A stretch of DNA of 64,000 nt from Streptosporangium sandarakinum (GTDB lineage Bacteria; Actinomycetota; Actinomycetes; Streptosporangiales; Streptosporangiaceae): NCBI RefSeq assembly GCF_013409935.1, contig NZ_JACCCO010000001.1:1302001-1366000 (forward strand). Direction: 5' to 3'. The first letter of the stretch is position 1; the number at the start of each line of letters is the position of its first letter. The position numbers and the translations under genes were made by a program. Positions 25,024-33,534 of this stretch are shown here, one piece after another. Below the pieces are notes generated by a model, which was not told where the DNA came from, did not search any database, and saw only the letters and a program-made list of their open reading frames with translations.

Positions 25024-25901
25024 TGTCGATCAAGGTCGCGAACGCCCCCGTCAACTTCGGGATCTACCGGGCCGACGACGCGCCGATAGGCCCGGCGACC
25101 ATGCTCGGCGCGCTGGCCGGAGCCGGATACGACGGGATCGACTCAGGGCCGATCGGATACCTGGGCACCGGCGATGAGCTGCGGGAGCGGCTGGAGCGGG
25201 CCGGGATGGGCCTGGCCGGCGGCTGGGTGGACCTGCGCTACGAGGACGCCGGGGCGTTCTCGGCGGGCCTGCCGGGGCTGGAGGCCGCCCTGGCGGTGTT
25301 CGCCGACGCGGCGCCCGCCGACGGCCGGTTCGCGCCGCGGCCCACGCTCGCCTGCCCCGACCACCCGCCGCGGGTCGCCCGCGACGGCGCCCCGGGCCTG
25401 CCCGCCGCCGGGTGGGCGGGCTTCGCCGCCCGGGTCCAGGAGGCCGCCGACCGCTGCCGCGACCGGGGCCTGGAGCCCGTCTTCCACCACCACCTCGGCA
25501 CCCTGGTGGAGACCGCCGAGGAGGTCGAGCGGCTGCTGGAGCTCACCGACGTCTCCCTCTGCCTGGACACCGGGCACCTGTGGCTGGCGGGCGGCGACCC
25601 GGTGGCGGCGCTGCGCGACTGGGGCGGCCGGATCCGGCAGGTCCACCTCAAGGACGCCGACCGCGCGGCGCGCGACCGGGTACGGGCGGCCGGGGGCGAC
25701 CTGGCCGCGGTGGTCGCCGGCGGCGGCTTCCCCGCCCTCGGGGCCGGGGAGGTCGATCTGGCCGGGGTCCTCGCCGGGCTGGACGGCTACGAGGGCTGGC
25801 TGGTCGTCGAGCAGGACGTGCCCGGCTCCGGCCAGGACATCCGCCGCATCCTGGACGACCAGCGCGCCAACCGCGACTGGCTGCGCGCCCACGGTCTCTG
25901 A
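25023..25901 (+). CDS. Sugar phosphate isomerase/epimerase family protein (IolE-like TIM barrel)
   Basis: A 292-residue AP-endonuclease-2-type barrel. Metal-binding residues of the family are all present: PVFHHHLGTLVET, CLDTGHLWLAGGD, QVHLKDAD and LVVEQDVPGS. The N-terminal NAPVNFGIYRADD resembles inosose dehydratases and related isomerases. ATG at 25023 overlaps the previous gene (TGATG) with GGAG five bases upstream. It is probably part of a two-gene sugar or polyol catabolic unit with the phosphotriesterase-like protein; the substrate is unknown. Confidence 0.85.
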   Translation: MSIKVANAPVNFGIYRADDAPIGPATMLGALAGAGYDGIDSGPIGYLGTGDELRERLERAGMGLAGGWVDLRYEDAGAFSAGLPGLEAALAVFADAAPADGRFAPRPTLACPDHPPRVARDGAPGLPAAGWAGFAARVQEAADRCRDRGLEPVFHHHLGTLVETAEEVERLLELTDVSLCLDTGHLWLAGGDPVAALRDWGGRIRQVHLKDADRAARDRVRAAGGDLAAVVAGGGFPALGAGEVDLAGVLAGLDGYEGWLVVEQDVPGSGQDIRRILDDQRANRDWLRAHGL

Positions 25902-25913
25902 CCGTTCCGGCGA

Positions 25914-25950
25914 GGAGGCCCCGGCCGTACGGCCGGCGCCCCGGGCCTCC
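25914..25950. terminator. Bidirectional hairpin between convergent genes
   Basis: GGAGGCCC (25914-25921) pairs with GGGCCTCC (25943-25950), and the self-complementary CCGGCCGTACGGCCGG fills the interior. It lies between the isomerase gene (plus) and soxR (minus) and can serve both. Confidence 0.7.
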
Positions 25951-25986
25951 CGCCGCGCGGCTCCGGCGGGCCGTACGGCGGGCCGA

Positions 25987-26472
25987 TCAGCCCGCGGGCT
26001 CGCACATCTCGCCGGCGTACGGGCGCGGACGCGGGCGGCCGACCATCAGCCGCGAGCCCGGCCCCCGGGCCGCCGCCACGTCGTCGGGGTTGGCCAGCGC
26101 GCAGCGGTCCAGGGACAGGCAGCCGCAGCCGATGCACTCGGTCAGGCCGTCGCGGAGCCGCTGGAGCTGCTTGATCCGGTCGTCCAGCTCCGACCGCCAC
26201 GTCGCCGACAGCCTCGCCCAGTCATCGCGGGTGGGGGTGCGCTCCTCGGGCAGCGCCGACAGCGCGGCCTGGATCGTCTTCAGCGGGATGCCCACCCGCT
26301 GCGAGACCCGGATGAAGGCGATCCTGCGCAGCGTGTCACGGGTGAAGCGGCGCTGGTTGCCGGCCGTGCGACGGCTGCGGATCAGCCCCTTGGCCTCGTA
26401 GAAGTGCAGCGCCGAGACGGCGACGCCGCTGCGGGTCGCGAGCTGGCCGACAGTGAGTTCGGAGTTGGGCAC
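25987..26472 (-). CDS. soxR: Redox-sensitive transcriptional activator SoxR
   Basis: A 161-residue MerR-family regulator. The helix-turn-helix is LTVGQLATRSGVAVSALHFYE at the start. The [2Fe-2S] cluster motif CIGCGCLSLDRC (C-x2-C-x-C-x5-C) lies near residue 118. By family knowledge the oxidised cluster activates genes for redox-active compound defence. No obvious target gene lies beside it. GTG at 26472 has a TACGAT hexamer 7-12 bases upstream, so it may be leaderless. A SoxR-box-like sequence lies just upstream. Confidence 0.95.
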   Translation of the reverse strand: MPNSELTVGQLATRSGVAVSALHFYEAKGLIRSRRTAGNQRRFTRDTLRRIAFIRVSQRVGIPLKTIQAALSALPEERTPTRDDWARLSATWRSELDDRIKQLQRLRDGLTECIGCGCLSLDRCALANPDDVAAARGPGSRLMVGRPRPRPYAGEMCEPAG

Positions 26473-26490
26473 GGGCGCATCGTACCGCTA

Positions 26491-26508
26491 CCTCCACCAA
26501 TCTTGAGG
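26491..26508. promoter_or_regulatory. SoxR-box-like inverted repeat
   Basis: CCTCCACCAATCTTGAGG has outer arms CCTC/GAGG at the 18-base spacing of the canonical SoxR box (CCTCAAG-N4-CTTGAGG). The right arm is perfect and the left arm keeps only CCTC. It lies 19 bases upstream of soxR and suggests autoregulation. Confidence 0.5.
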
Positions 26509-26628
26509 TTCCGCCCCGGGCTGCGACGCCCCCGAGGGCCGGGCCCTGCCGCCTCGCCGGCCCTCGGCCGTCCCGGGCCGCGCGGGGAACCGCGGCCGTC
26601 CCGGGTCGCGAGGGGAACCGCGGCGCCC

Positions 26629-27624
26629 TCACCTCCCGAGGGTGCTCTCCCGGGGCACGAGGCGGTAGCCGGCCCGCGCCTCCCGGGGAGGCTGGCCCGG
26701 TCGGCCGTCGATGCGCTGCCGGAGCAGGTCGACCGCGATGCGGGCCAGCTCCGCCTTGTCGGGGGCGACGGTGGTGAGGGTGGGCGTGCTGTAGCGGCCG
26801 TCCTCGATGTCGTCGAGCCCGGCCAGCGCGATGTCCTCGGGCACCCGCAGTCCCGCGGCGAGGATCGTGCGCATCGCGCCCAGCGCCAGCAGGTCGTTGA
26901 AGCAGAACACCGCGTCGGGCCGCGGGTCCAGGGCCAGCAGGCCGGCCATCGCCGCCGCGCCCTCGGCCCGGTGGTAGCGCTCCACCTTCGCGACCGTCTC
27001 GGGCAGCCCGTGCTCGGCCAGGGCCTGGCGGTACCCGGCCAGGCGGAGCGGCGCCGTGCCGCTGGCGGAGTTGTCCTGCGCGCCGAGGGCGGCGATGCGG
27101 GCGCGGCCGAGGCCGATCAGGTGCTCGGTGACGTCGCGGGCCGCCCGGACGTTGTCGATGGCGACGTGGTCGGCCGGGCCGTCGTGGATCCGCTCGCCGA
27201 GCAGGACGAGGGCGGTGTCGTCGGTGCGGGCCGCCAGTTCCTCGGCGCCGATCGCGAAGGGGGTCAGGATGACCCCGTCCACCCGGTGGTCGCGGACCCC
27301 GTCGAGGGCCTGCCGCTCCCGGTCCAGGCCGCCGTCGGTCTGCTCGATGACGACCAGCCACCGGTGCTCGGCCGCGGCGTCGATGACGAACCGGGACAGC
27401 TCCGCGAAGTAGGGCGCGTCGAGCTCCGGCAGGGCCAGGGCGATCACGCCGGTGCGCCCGCGCCGCAGGTTCCGCGCCGACAGGTTGGGGCGGTAGTCGA
27501 GCTCGGCGAGCACCTTCTCCACCTTCGCCCGGGTCTCCGGCGAGACGTGGGCGTATCCGTTGACGACGTTGGAGACCGTCTTCACCGACACCCCCGCCAG
27601 GCGCGCGATGTCGCGCAGGCTCAC
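26629..27624 (-). CDS. LacI family transcriptional regulator
   Basis: A repressor of about 331 residues. The helix-turn-helix SLRDIARLAGVSVKTVSNVVNG with hinge YRPNLSARNLRRGRTG is followed by a periplasmic-binding-like sugar domain. GTG at 27624 has GAGG eight bases upstream; a GTG two codons earlier is too close to it. It is divergent from an alpha-L-arabinofuranosidase operon, with ACAACGTTGT operators between, so it most likely represses that operon until arabinose or an arabino-oligosaccharide appears. Confidence 0.92.
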   Translation of the reverse strand: MSLRDIARLAGVSVKTVSNVVNGYAHVSPETRAKVEKVLAELDYRPNLSARNLRRGRTGVIALALPELDAPYFAELSRFVIDAAAEHRWLVVIEQTDGGLDRERQALDGVRDHRVDGVILTPFAIGAEELAARTDDTALVLLGERIHDGPADHVAIDNVRAARDVTEHLIGLGRARIAALGAQDNSASGTAPLRLAGYRQALAEHGLPETVAKVERYHRAEGAAAMAGLLALDPRPDAVFCFNDLLALGAMRTILAAGLRVPEDIALAGLDDIEDGRYSTPTLTTVAPDKAELARIAVDLLRQRIDGRPGQPPREARAGYRLVPRESTLGR

Positions 27625-27730
27625 TCCCACGTCCTCTTCCCATCCTCCCCGGTCGCGCTGCCCTTCCCGGCCCGCGCGAGATGCGAACCCGTCGATCGTA
27701 ACGCCCGGGTATCGACTGTGGCAGCGACTG

Positions 27731-27759
27731 TTTACAACGTTGAAACAACGTTGTACAAA
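27731..27759. promoter_or_regulatory. Tandem LacI operators overlapping the abfA promoter
   Basis: ACAACGTTGT (27745-27754) is a perfect palindrome with central CG, as LacI operators have. ACAACGTTGA (27734-27743) precedes it at an 11-base interval. Both lie inside a possible promoter reading right, TTTACA (27731-27736), 17 bases, TACAAA (27754-27759). Confidence 0.7.
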
Positions 27760-27799
27760 CTTCCCTGTTCACGCAAGCCCCCGCAGGAAGAGGTCTGCC

Positions 27800-29314
27800 G
27801 TGCCCCCCTCCGCCCGCCTCACCCTGGACCCCGCCTTCCGGATCGGTCCGGTGGATCCCCGGCTTTTCGGCTCGTTCGTCGAGCACATGGGCCGCTGCGT
27901 CCACACCGGCGTCTTCGAGCCCGGCCACCCCCTGGCCGACGCCGACGGCTTCCGCACCGACGTGCTGGAGCTGACCCGCGAGCTCGGGGTCACCGTGGTC
28001 CGCTACCCCGGCGGCAACTTCGTCTCCAACTACCGCTGGGAGGACGGAGTCGGCCCCGTCCACGAGCGGCCCGCCCGCCTGGACCTGGCGTGGCGGAGCC
28101 TGGAGGGCAACCGCTTCGGCCTGAACGAGTTCATGGCGTGGGCCGCCAAGGCCGGGGTGGAGCCGATGATGGCGCTCAACCTGGGCACCCGAGGCGTGGC
28201 CGAGGCGCTGGAGCTGGTGGAGTACGCCAACCACCCCGGCGGCACCGCCCTGTCGGAGCTGCGCCGCTCGCACGGCGTGGACAAGCCGCACGACGTTCGG
28301 CTGTGGTGCCTGGGCAACGAGCTGGACGGCCCCTGGCAGATGGGGCACAAGACCGCCGCCGAGTACGGCCGGCTCGCCGCCGAGACCGCGCGGGCGCTCA
28401 AGCGCTTCGACCCCGGCCTGTCCCTGGTGGCCTGCGGCAGCTCCAACAGCGGCATGCCGACGTTCGGCTCGTGGGAGGCCGAGGTGCTGGAGGCCACCTA
28501 CGAGATGGTCGACTACGTCTCACTGCACGCCTACTACGACCCCACGGACGGCGACACCGACTCCTTCCTGGCCAGCGGCGCCGACATGGACCACATGATC
28601 CGCTCCATCGCCGCCACCGCCGACCACGTCGGCGCGAGGCTGCGCAGCAAGAAGAAGATCATGCTCTCCTTCGACGAGTGGAACGTCTGGTACCAGAGCC
28701 GGTTCGGCGGCGAGTCCTCGCTGGGGTGGACCGAGCACCCCCGGCTGATCGAGGACACCTACGACGTCACCGACGCGGTCGTCGTCGGCAGCCTGCTGAT
28801 CACGCTGCTGCGCAACGCCGACCGGGTCGGCGTCGCCTGCCAGGCCCAGCTCGCCAACGTCATCGCCCCGATCAGGACCGAGCCCGGCGGCCCGGCCTGG
28901 CGGCAGACCATCTTCCACCCGTTCGCGCTGACCGCCCGGCACGCCCGCGGCCAGGTGCTGCGGGTGGAGCCCGAGTGCGCGGTGATCCCCACCGCCAGGT
29001 ACGGCGACGTCCCGGCGATCTGGGCCACCGCCACCCACGACGAGGCGACCGGCGAGACGACGCTCCTCGCCGTCAACCGCGACCGGAACGCCCCGTGCGA
29101 CCTGGAGGTCGCCCTCCCCGGGGGAATGCGGGCGGTGGAACACCTGGAGCTCGCCGACGACGACCCCTCGGCCGCCAACTCCGCCGAGGCGCCCGGCCGC
29201 GTCGTCCCCCGCCCCGGATCCGGCGCCCGCGTCGAGGGCCGCCGCGCCTCGCTCCGGCTCTCCCCCTCCTCTTGGAACATCGTCCGCTTCGCCCCCGCGT
29301 CCCCCCAGGAGTGA
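27800..29314 (+). CDS. abfA: Alpha-L-arabinofuranosidase, GH51
   Basis: A 504-residue intracellular GH51 arabinofuranosidase. The N-terminal FGSFVEHMGRCVHTGVFEP and VVRYPGGNFVSNYRWEDGVG are hallmark strands. The acid/base Glu is in WCLGNELDGPWQMGHK near residue 175 and the nucleophile Glu in LSFDEWNVWYQSR near 295. No signal peptide is present, so it acts on imported arabino-oligosaccharides. I chose GTG at 27800 because AGAGG is six bases upstream and the conserved domain starts there. It heads an operon with a sugar-binding lipoprotein and two permeases. Confidence 0.95.
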   Translation: MPPSARLTLDPAFRIGPVDPRLFGSFVEHMGRCVHTGVFEPGHPLADADGFRTDVLELTRELGVTVVRYPGGNFVSNYRWEDGVGPVHERPARLDLAWRSLEGNRFGLNEFMAWAAKAGVEPMMALNLGTRGVAEALELVEYANHPGGTALSELRRSHGVDKPHDVRLWCLGNELDGPWQMGHKTAAEYGRLAAETARALKRFDPGLSLVACGSSNSGMPTFGSWEAEVLEATYEMVDYVSLHAYYDPTDGDTDSFLASGADMDHMIRSIAATADHVGARLRSKKKIMLSFDEWNVWYQSRFGGESSLGWTEHPRLIEDTYDVTDAVVVGSLLITLLRNADRVGVACQAQLANVIAPIRTEPGGPAWRQTIFHPFALTARHARGQVLRVEPECAVIPTARYGDVPAIWATATHDEATGETTLLAVNRDRNAPCDLEVALPGGMRAVEHLELADDDPSAANSAEAPGRVVPRPGSGARVEGRRASLRLSPSSWNIVRFAPASPQE

Positions 29315-29316
29315 CA

Positions 29317-30657
29317 ATGACCAGTCCGTTCTCCCGCCGCTCCTTCCTCGGCCTCTCGGGGGCCGTGGGACTCACCGCCGCGCTGACCGCCTGCGGAGGC
29401 GGCACGAAGATCGGGGCGGACTCCTCCGCGCCCGCCTCCCCCGCGCCGGCGTTCTCCGGCGGGGAGTACACCGGCCCCAAGGTGACGCTCGACTACTGGA
29501 ACGGCTTCACCGGCGGCGACGGCCCGCACATGCGGAAGATGCTGGAGGAGTTCAACAAGCGGTTCGCCGGCCGCATCGAGGTCCGCAACGTCACCCGGCG
29601 CTGGGAGGACCTCTACCCGGCGATGCCGACGGCCATCGCCGCGGGCAAGGGCCCGGACGTGGCGGTGATCCACATCGACTGGGTCGGCACCTTCGCCGCC
29701 CGCAGAACGCTGCTGCCGCTGGACGACGTGGTGAGCTCGCTCGGGCTGACCGAGTCCGACTACATCCCCGCCATCTGGAAGGCCGGCGTCTACCGGGACC
29801 AGCGCTACAGCGTGCCGCTGGACGTGCACTGCCTGGCCGACTACTGGAACACCGAGCACCTGGACAAGATCGGGCTGAAGGAGGCGCCCGCCGACCGGGA
29901 GGGCTACGAGAAGGCGCTGACGGAGCTGAGGAAGGCCGGCGTCGCCAACCCGTTCTGGATGCCGAACAAGTGGCCGGCGCACCTGATGTTCATGAGCCTG
30001 CTGTGGCAGTTCGGCGGCGAGCTCTACAGCGAGGACGGCGCCAGGGCGCTGTGGGGCGGGCCGGAGGGCGAGCAGGCCCTGGCCTGGATGGTCGAGCAGA
30101 TCGACAAGGGCCACAGCCCCGCCGAGGTCGCCCAGGACAGCCAGTACGCCGCCTTCAAGAACGGCAAGGTCAGCCTCACCTGGGACGGCATCTGGCAGAT
30201 CAACGACCTCAAGACCAACGCCCCGTCGCTGAAGTGGGGCATGTCCCCGATCCCGAACATCGGCGGCACCGCCGCCATGTGGAGCTCCTCGCACAACTTC
30301 GTGATGACCTCCCAGGCCGGCAAGGACCCCAACAAGGTCCAGGCCGCCAAGTTCTTCATCGACCACATGGGCCGCCTGTCGGCCGAGTGGGCCAGGGCCG
30401 GCATGATCCCCGCCCGCAACTCCGCCCGCCAGGACCCGCAGATCGCCGGCCTGCCGCAGATCAAGCTGGCCGCCGACCCGGACGTGTTCCACTTCATCCC
30501 CGCCGTCCCGGGCGTCGGCGACGTGCAGAGCAAGGCCCTCGAACTGGCCGTCGCCAAGGCCGTGCTGAAGCAGTCGTCCCCCGCGGAGGCGCTGAAGGAG
30601 GGCGTGGCCTCGGCGGACAAACTGCTGGCCGACAACAAGCGGAAGTACGGTCGGTGA
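29317..30657 (+). CDS. ABC transporter sugar-binding lipoprotein
   Basis: A 446-residue family 1 extracellular solute-binding protein. The N-terminus has both an Arg pair (FSRRSFLGLSG, Tat-like) and a lipobox (LTAC), so it is likely a lipoprotein exported folded. Class features include VTLDYWNGFTGGDGPHMRKMLEEFNK, IAAGKGPDVAVIH and LTWDGIWQINDL. It starts two bases after the abfA stop with AGGAG five bases upstream. It presumably captures arabino-oligosaccharides for the permeases that follow. Confidence 0.92.
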   Translation: MTSPFSRRSFLGLSGAVGLTAALTACGGGTKIGADSSAPASPAPAFSGGEYTGPKVTLDYWNGFTGGDGPHMRKMLEEFNKRFAGRIEVRNVTRRWEDLYPAMPTAIAAGKGPDVAVIHIDWVGTFAARRTLLPLDDVVSSLGLTESDYIPAIWKAGVYRDQRYSVPLDVHCLADYWNTEHLDKIGLKEAPADREGYEKALTELRKAGVANPFWMPNKWPAHLMFMSLLWQFGGELYSEDGARALWGGPEGEQALAWMVEQIDKGHSPAEVAQDSQYAAFKNGKVSLTWDGIWQINDLKTNAPSLKWGMSPIPNIGGTAAMWSSSHNFVMTSQAGKDPNKVQAAKFFIDHMGRLSAEWARAGMIPARNSARQDPQIAGLPQIKLAADPDVFHFIPAVPGVGDVQSKALELAVAKAVLKQSSPAEALKEGVASADKLLADNKRKYGR

Positions 30658-31595
30658 GCGGCCTGCCGGCCGGGGTGGGGGACCTGCGCGGGGCGGCGCG
30701 ACCGGGCGGGTCCCCCGGGACCGCGAGCAGGATGCGGTCCTGGACGCCGTACGCGTTCTGCGCCCCCTACCTCGTGCTGTTCGCCGTCTTCATGATCCTG
30801 CCGATCGGCTTCGGGTTCTGGACGAGCCTGCACGAGTGGGACATCAACCTGCCGGCCAAGCCGTTCGTCGGGCTGGAGAACTACACCGACCTGTTCGACC
30901 CGGGGAGCGTCGACGGGTCGCGGTTCTGGTCGGCGATGCGGGCCACCGGGATCTTCACCGTCTTCTCCGTCCCGCTGCTGATCCTGCTGCCGCTGCTGGT
31001 GGCGCTGCTGATGAACGGCCGGTTCAGGGGGCGCAACCTCTACCGGGCCGTCTACTTCGCCCCCTACGTGCTGGGCGTCGTGGTCGTCGGCGTCGTCTGG
31101 CAGTTCCTGCTGGACGGCAACATCGGCCTGGTCAACCACTACCTGGGCCTGGACGTGCAGTGGACCACCGACGTGCCGGCCGCCTGGGTCGCCCTCGTCG
31201 GGGTGACGGTGTGGTGGACGCTCGGCCTGAACGCGGTGATCTTCCTCGCCGGGTTGCAGGACATCCCCCGGGAGCTGCACGAGGCGGCGATGGTGGACGG
31301 CGCCTCGGCCTGGGACCGGTTCCGCGCGGTGACCCTGCCCGGCCTGCGGCCGGTCATGCTGTTCGTGGTCAACACCACGATCCTGGCCTCGGCCAACATG
31401 TTCGGCCAGTCCTACCTCATCACCCGGGGCGCCCCCGCGGACCAGACCAAGACGGCGATCTACCTGATCGCCGAGACCGGCCTGCGCCAGTTCGACATGG
31501 GCACCGCCTCGGCGATGAGCTTCATCCTCGCCGCCTTCCTGATGGTGGCCAGCGGGCTGGTCTTCGGCGCGTTCCGGGACAGGAGGAAGGCATGA
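30654..31595 (+). CDS. Sugar ABC transporter permease (MalF-like)
   Basis: A 313-residue permease with six predicted helices and the cytoplasmic EAA loop ELHEAAMVDGASAWDRFRAVTLPGL near residue 205. The GTG start overlaps the previous stop (GTGA), so it is translationally coupled. It probably forms a heterodimer with the MalG-like permease downstream. No ATP-binding subunit gene is present, as is usual in actinomycetes that share one MsiK-type ATPase. Confidence 0.92.
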   Translation: MSGLPAGVGDLRGAARPGGSPGTASRMRSWTPYAFCAPYLVLFAVFMILPIGFGFWTSLHEWDINLPAKPFVGLENYTDLFDPGSVDGSRFWSAMRATGIFTVFSVPLLILLPLLVALLMNGRFRGRNLYRAVYFAPYVLGVVVVGVVWQFLLDGNIGLVNHYLGLDVQWTTDVPAAWVALVGVTVWWTLGLNAVIFLAGLQDIPRELHEAAMVDGASAWDRFRAVTLPGLRPVMLFVVNTTILASANMFGQSYLITRGAPADQTKTAIYLIAETGLRQFDMGTASAMSFILAAFLMVASGLVFGAFRDRRKA

Positions 31596-31681
31596 CCGGG
31601 GCCCTCGGGAAGGAAGGCGGGAGAACCGTGACCGTGAACCCCACGATCCCCGTGATCCCCGCGGAGGTGGTGGAGCCGTGA
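31592..31681 (+). CDS. Possible 29-residue micro-ORF bridging the two permease genes
   Basis: ATG at 31592 overlaps the first permease stop (ATGA), and the TGA at 31679-31681 overlaps the second permease start (GTGA). The predicted peptide begins MTGALGKEGGRTVTVNPTIP and ends PAEVVEP; it has no membrane segment. The overlaps at both ends suggest it keeps ribosomes moving across the 82-base gap. It could be chance. Confidence 0.35.
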   Translation: MTGALGKEGGRTVTVNPTIPVIPAEVVEP

Positions 31682-32514
31682 CCGGGGACGTCCGCCGGCT
31701 GCGCCGTACCCTGCTGCACCTGGTCCTCGCGGTGATCGCGGCGCTCTACCTGAGCCCGCTCGTCTACATGGTCGTCACCTCTTTCAAGACCCGCGAGGCC
31801 GCCGGCTCGACGGAGCCGCGGTGGGTGCCCGACCCGGCCACGCTCGACGCCTACCGGGAGGTCCTCGGCAGCGCCGACAGCCCGGCACTGCGCTGGTTCC
31901 TCAACAGCCTGGCCGCCGCCACCGGGCACGCGGTGCTCGTCCTGGTCACCGCCACGCCCGCCGCCTACGCGCTGGCCCGGCTCCGCTTCCGCGGCCGGAA
32001 CCTGCTCTTCGGGACGATCGTGGCCACGCTGTTCGTGCCGCCGGTGGTGCTGCTGATCCCCAACTTCCTGATAGTCAACGAGCTGGCGTGGGTGGACAGC
32101 CTGCCCGCGGTGATCGTTCCGGCCGCGGCCGGCGCGTTCGGGGTGTTCTTCCTGCGGCAGTTCTTCATCACGCTGCCCGGGGAGCTGGAGGAGGCCGCGG
32201 AGCTGGACGGCGGCAACCGGTGGCAGATCTTCACCGCCATCGCGCTGCCGCTGGCCCGTCCCGCGCTGGTGACGCTGTTCCTGCTGTCGTTCCTGACGAA
32301 CTGGAACGACTTCCTGTGGCCGCTGTACGTGCTGCTCAGCCCCGAGTCGCTGACCCTGCCCGCGGGCCTGGGCAACTTCCAGAGCGCCAACAGCGTCCGC
32401 TACGACCTGCTGATGGCCGGCGCGGTGATCGCCAGCGTCCCGGTGATCGTCATCTATCTCGCCGCCCAGCGCTGGGTGATCGAGGGCATCTCCCGTTCGG
32501 GCCTGAAGGGGTGA
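31678..32514 (+). CDS. Sugar ABC transporter permease (MalG-like)
   Basis: A 278-residue permease with six hydrophobic helices and the EAA loop ELEEAAELDGGNRWQIFTAIALPLARP near residue 185. The early segment LYLSPLVYMVVTSFKT is typical of the MalG/CarbohydrateUptake-1 group. GTG at 31678 is preceded by GGAGG and GGTGGAG. It is the last gene of the arabinoside operon. Confidence 0.92.
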   Translation: MTGDVRRLRRTLLHLVLAVIAALYLSPLVYMVVTSFKTREAAGSTEPRWVPDPATLDAYREVLGSADSPALRWFLNSLAAATGHAVLVLVTATPAAYALARLRFRGRNLLFGTIVATLFVPPVVLLIPNFLIVNELAWVDSLPAVIVPAAAGAFGVFFLRQFFITLPGELEEAAELDGGNRWQIFTAIALPLARPALVTLFLLSFLTNWNDFLWPLYVLLSPESLTLPAGLGNFQSANSVRYDLLMAGAVIASVPVIVIYLAAQRWVIEGISRSGLKG

Positions 32515-32615
32515 GGGACGCCCTGGCGGGCCGGGGACGGAGTGGGCTCCCGGCCCCGGGGGTACGCACGAGATCCGGCCGGAGGGTCCGGGCGGATGAC
32601 GGTGAGAATGGGCGT

Positions 32616-33461
32616 ATGACGAGAGCACTGGTGCTGGGCGGCGGAGGAATCGCGGGAATCGCCTGGGAGGCGGGGATCGTGGCGGGCCTGCGGGAGGCGG
32701 GCCTGGACCTGGGAGAGGCCGGCCTGGTGGTCGGCACCTCGGCCGGGTCGGTGGTGGGGGCGCTCGTCGCCACCGGGGCCGACCTGGAGAGCGCGGTCGC
32801 CGCCGAGGCGGACGGGACGAACGGAGCCGGCGGGACGGGCGCCGGGACGGCGGCGCGGCCGGCCGTGGACATGGAGCCGGTGATGGCCGCCTTCGGCCTG
32901 CTGTACGACCCGTCGCTGGAGCCGCGGGAGGCCCGGCGGCGGATCGGCGAGCTGGCCCTGGCCGCAGAGGGCGCCGCCAGGATCGAGTCGGTCGGCGAGC
33001 GGCTGCCGGTGAAGGAGTGGCCGGACCGCCGGCTGCTGATCACCGCGGTCGACGCCGGGACCGGCGAGTTCACGGTCTGGGACCGCGACTCCGGCGCGCC
33101 GCTGGCCGCGGCGGTCGCCTCCAGCTGCGCGGTCCCCTGCGTGTTCGCGCCGGTGGAGATCGGCGGGCGCCGCTACATGGACGGCGGGGTGCGCTCGGCC
33201 ACCAACGCCGACCTGGCGGCGGGCAGCTCGGCCGTGGTCGTCCTGGAGCCGCTGGCGCACTTCACGCCCAGGACTCGCTACCGGGACGAGATCGCCGAGC
33301 TGGGCGGCGTCCCGGTGGCCCACGTGGCGCCCGACGAGGCGGCCGTCGCCGTGTTCGGCGCCGACGTCCTCGACCCGGGCCTGTGGAAGCCCGCCTTCGA
33401 GGCCGGCCTCGCCCAGGCGCCCGCGGTCGCGGACGAGGTGGGCCGGGTCTGGCGGGCCTGA
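32616..33461 (+). CDS. Patatin-like phospholipase family protein
   Basis: A 281-residue serine lipase fold of the patatin/RssA type. The oxyanion loop LVLGGGGIAGIAWEAG comes first, the nucleophile Ser is in VVGTSAGSVVG near residue 43, and the catalytic Asp is in RYMDGGVRS near 190. A short low-complexity Gly/Thr/Ala insert (residues 70-85) interrupts the domain. No signal peptide is present. ATG at 32616 has only weak upstream purines. It is not obviously linked to the transporter operon, 100 bases away. Confidence 0.88.
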   Translation: MTRALVLGGGGIAGIAWEAGIVAGLREAGLDLGEAGLVVGTSAGSVVGALVATGADLESAVAAEADGTNGAGGTGAGTAARPAVDMEPVMAAFGLLYDPSLEPREARRRIGELALAAEGAARIESVGERLPVKEWPDRRLLITAVDAGTGEFTVWDRDSGAPLAAAVASSCAVPCVFAPVEIGGRRYMDGGVRSATNADLAAGSSAVVVLEPLAHFTPRTRYRDEIAELGGVPVAHVAPDEAAVAVFGADVLDPGLWKPAFEAGLAQAPAVADEVGRVWRA

Positions 33462-33534
33462 CCGCCGCGCGGCCGGGGCCGGTCACACGGCGGGCGGCGG
33501 GTCCGGCGCGGCAGGGCCGTACGGCGGCGCGGTG

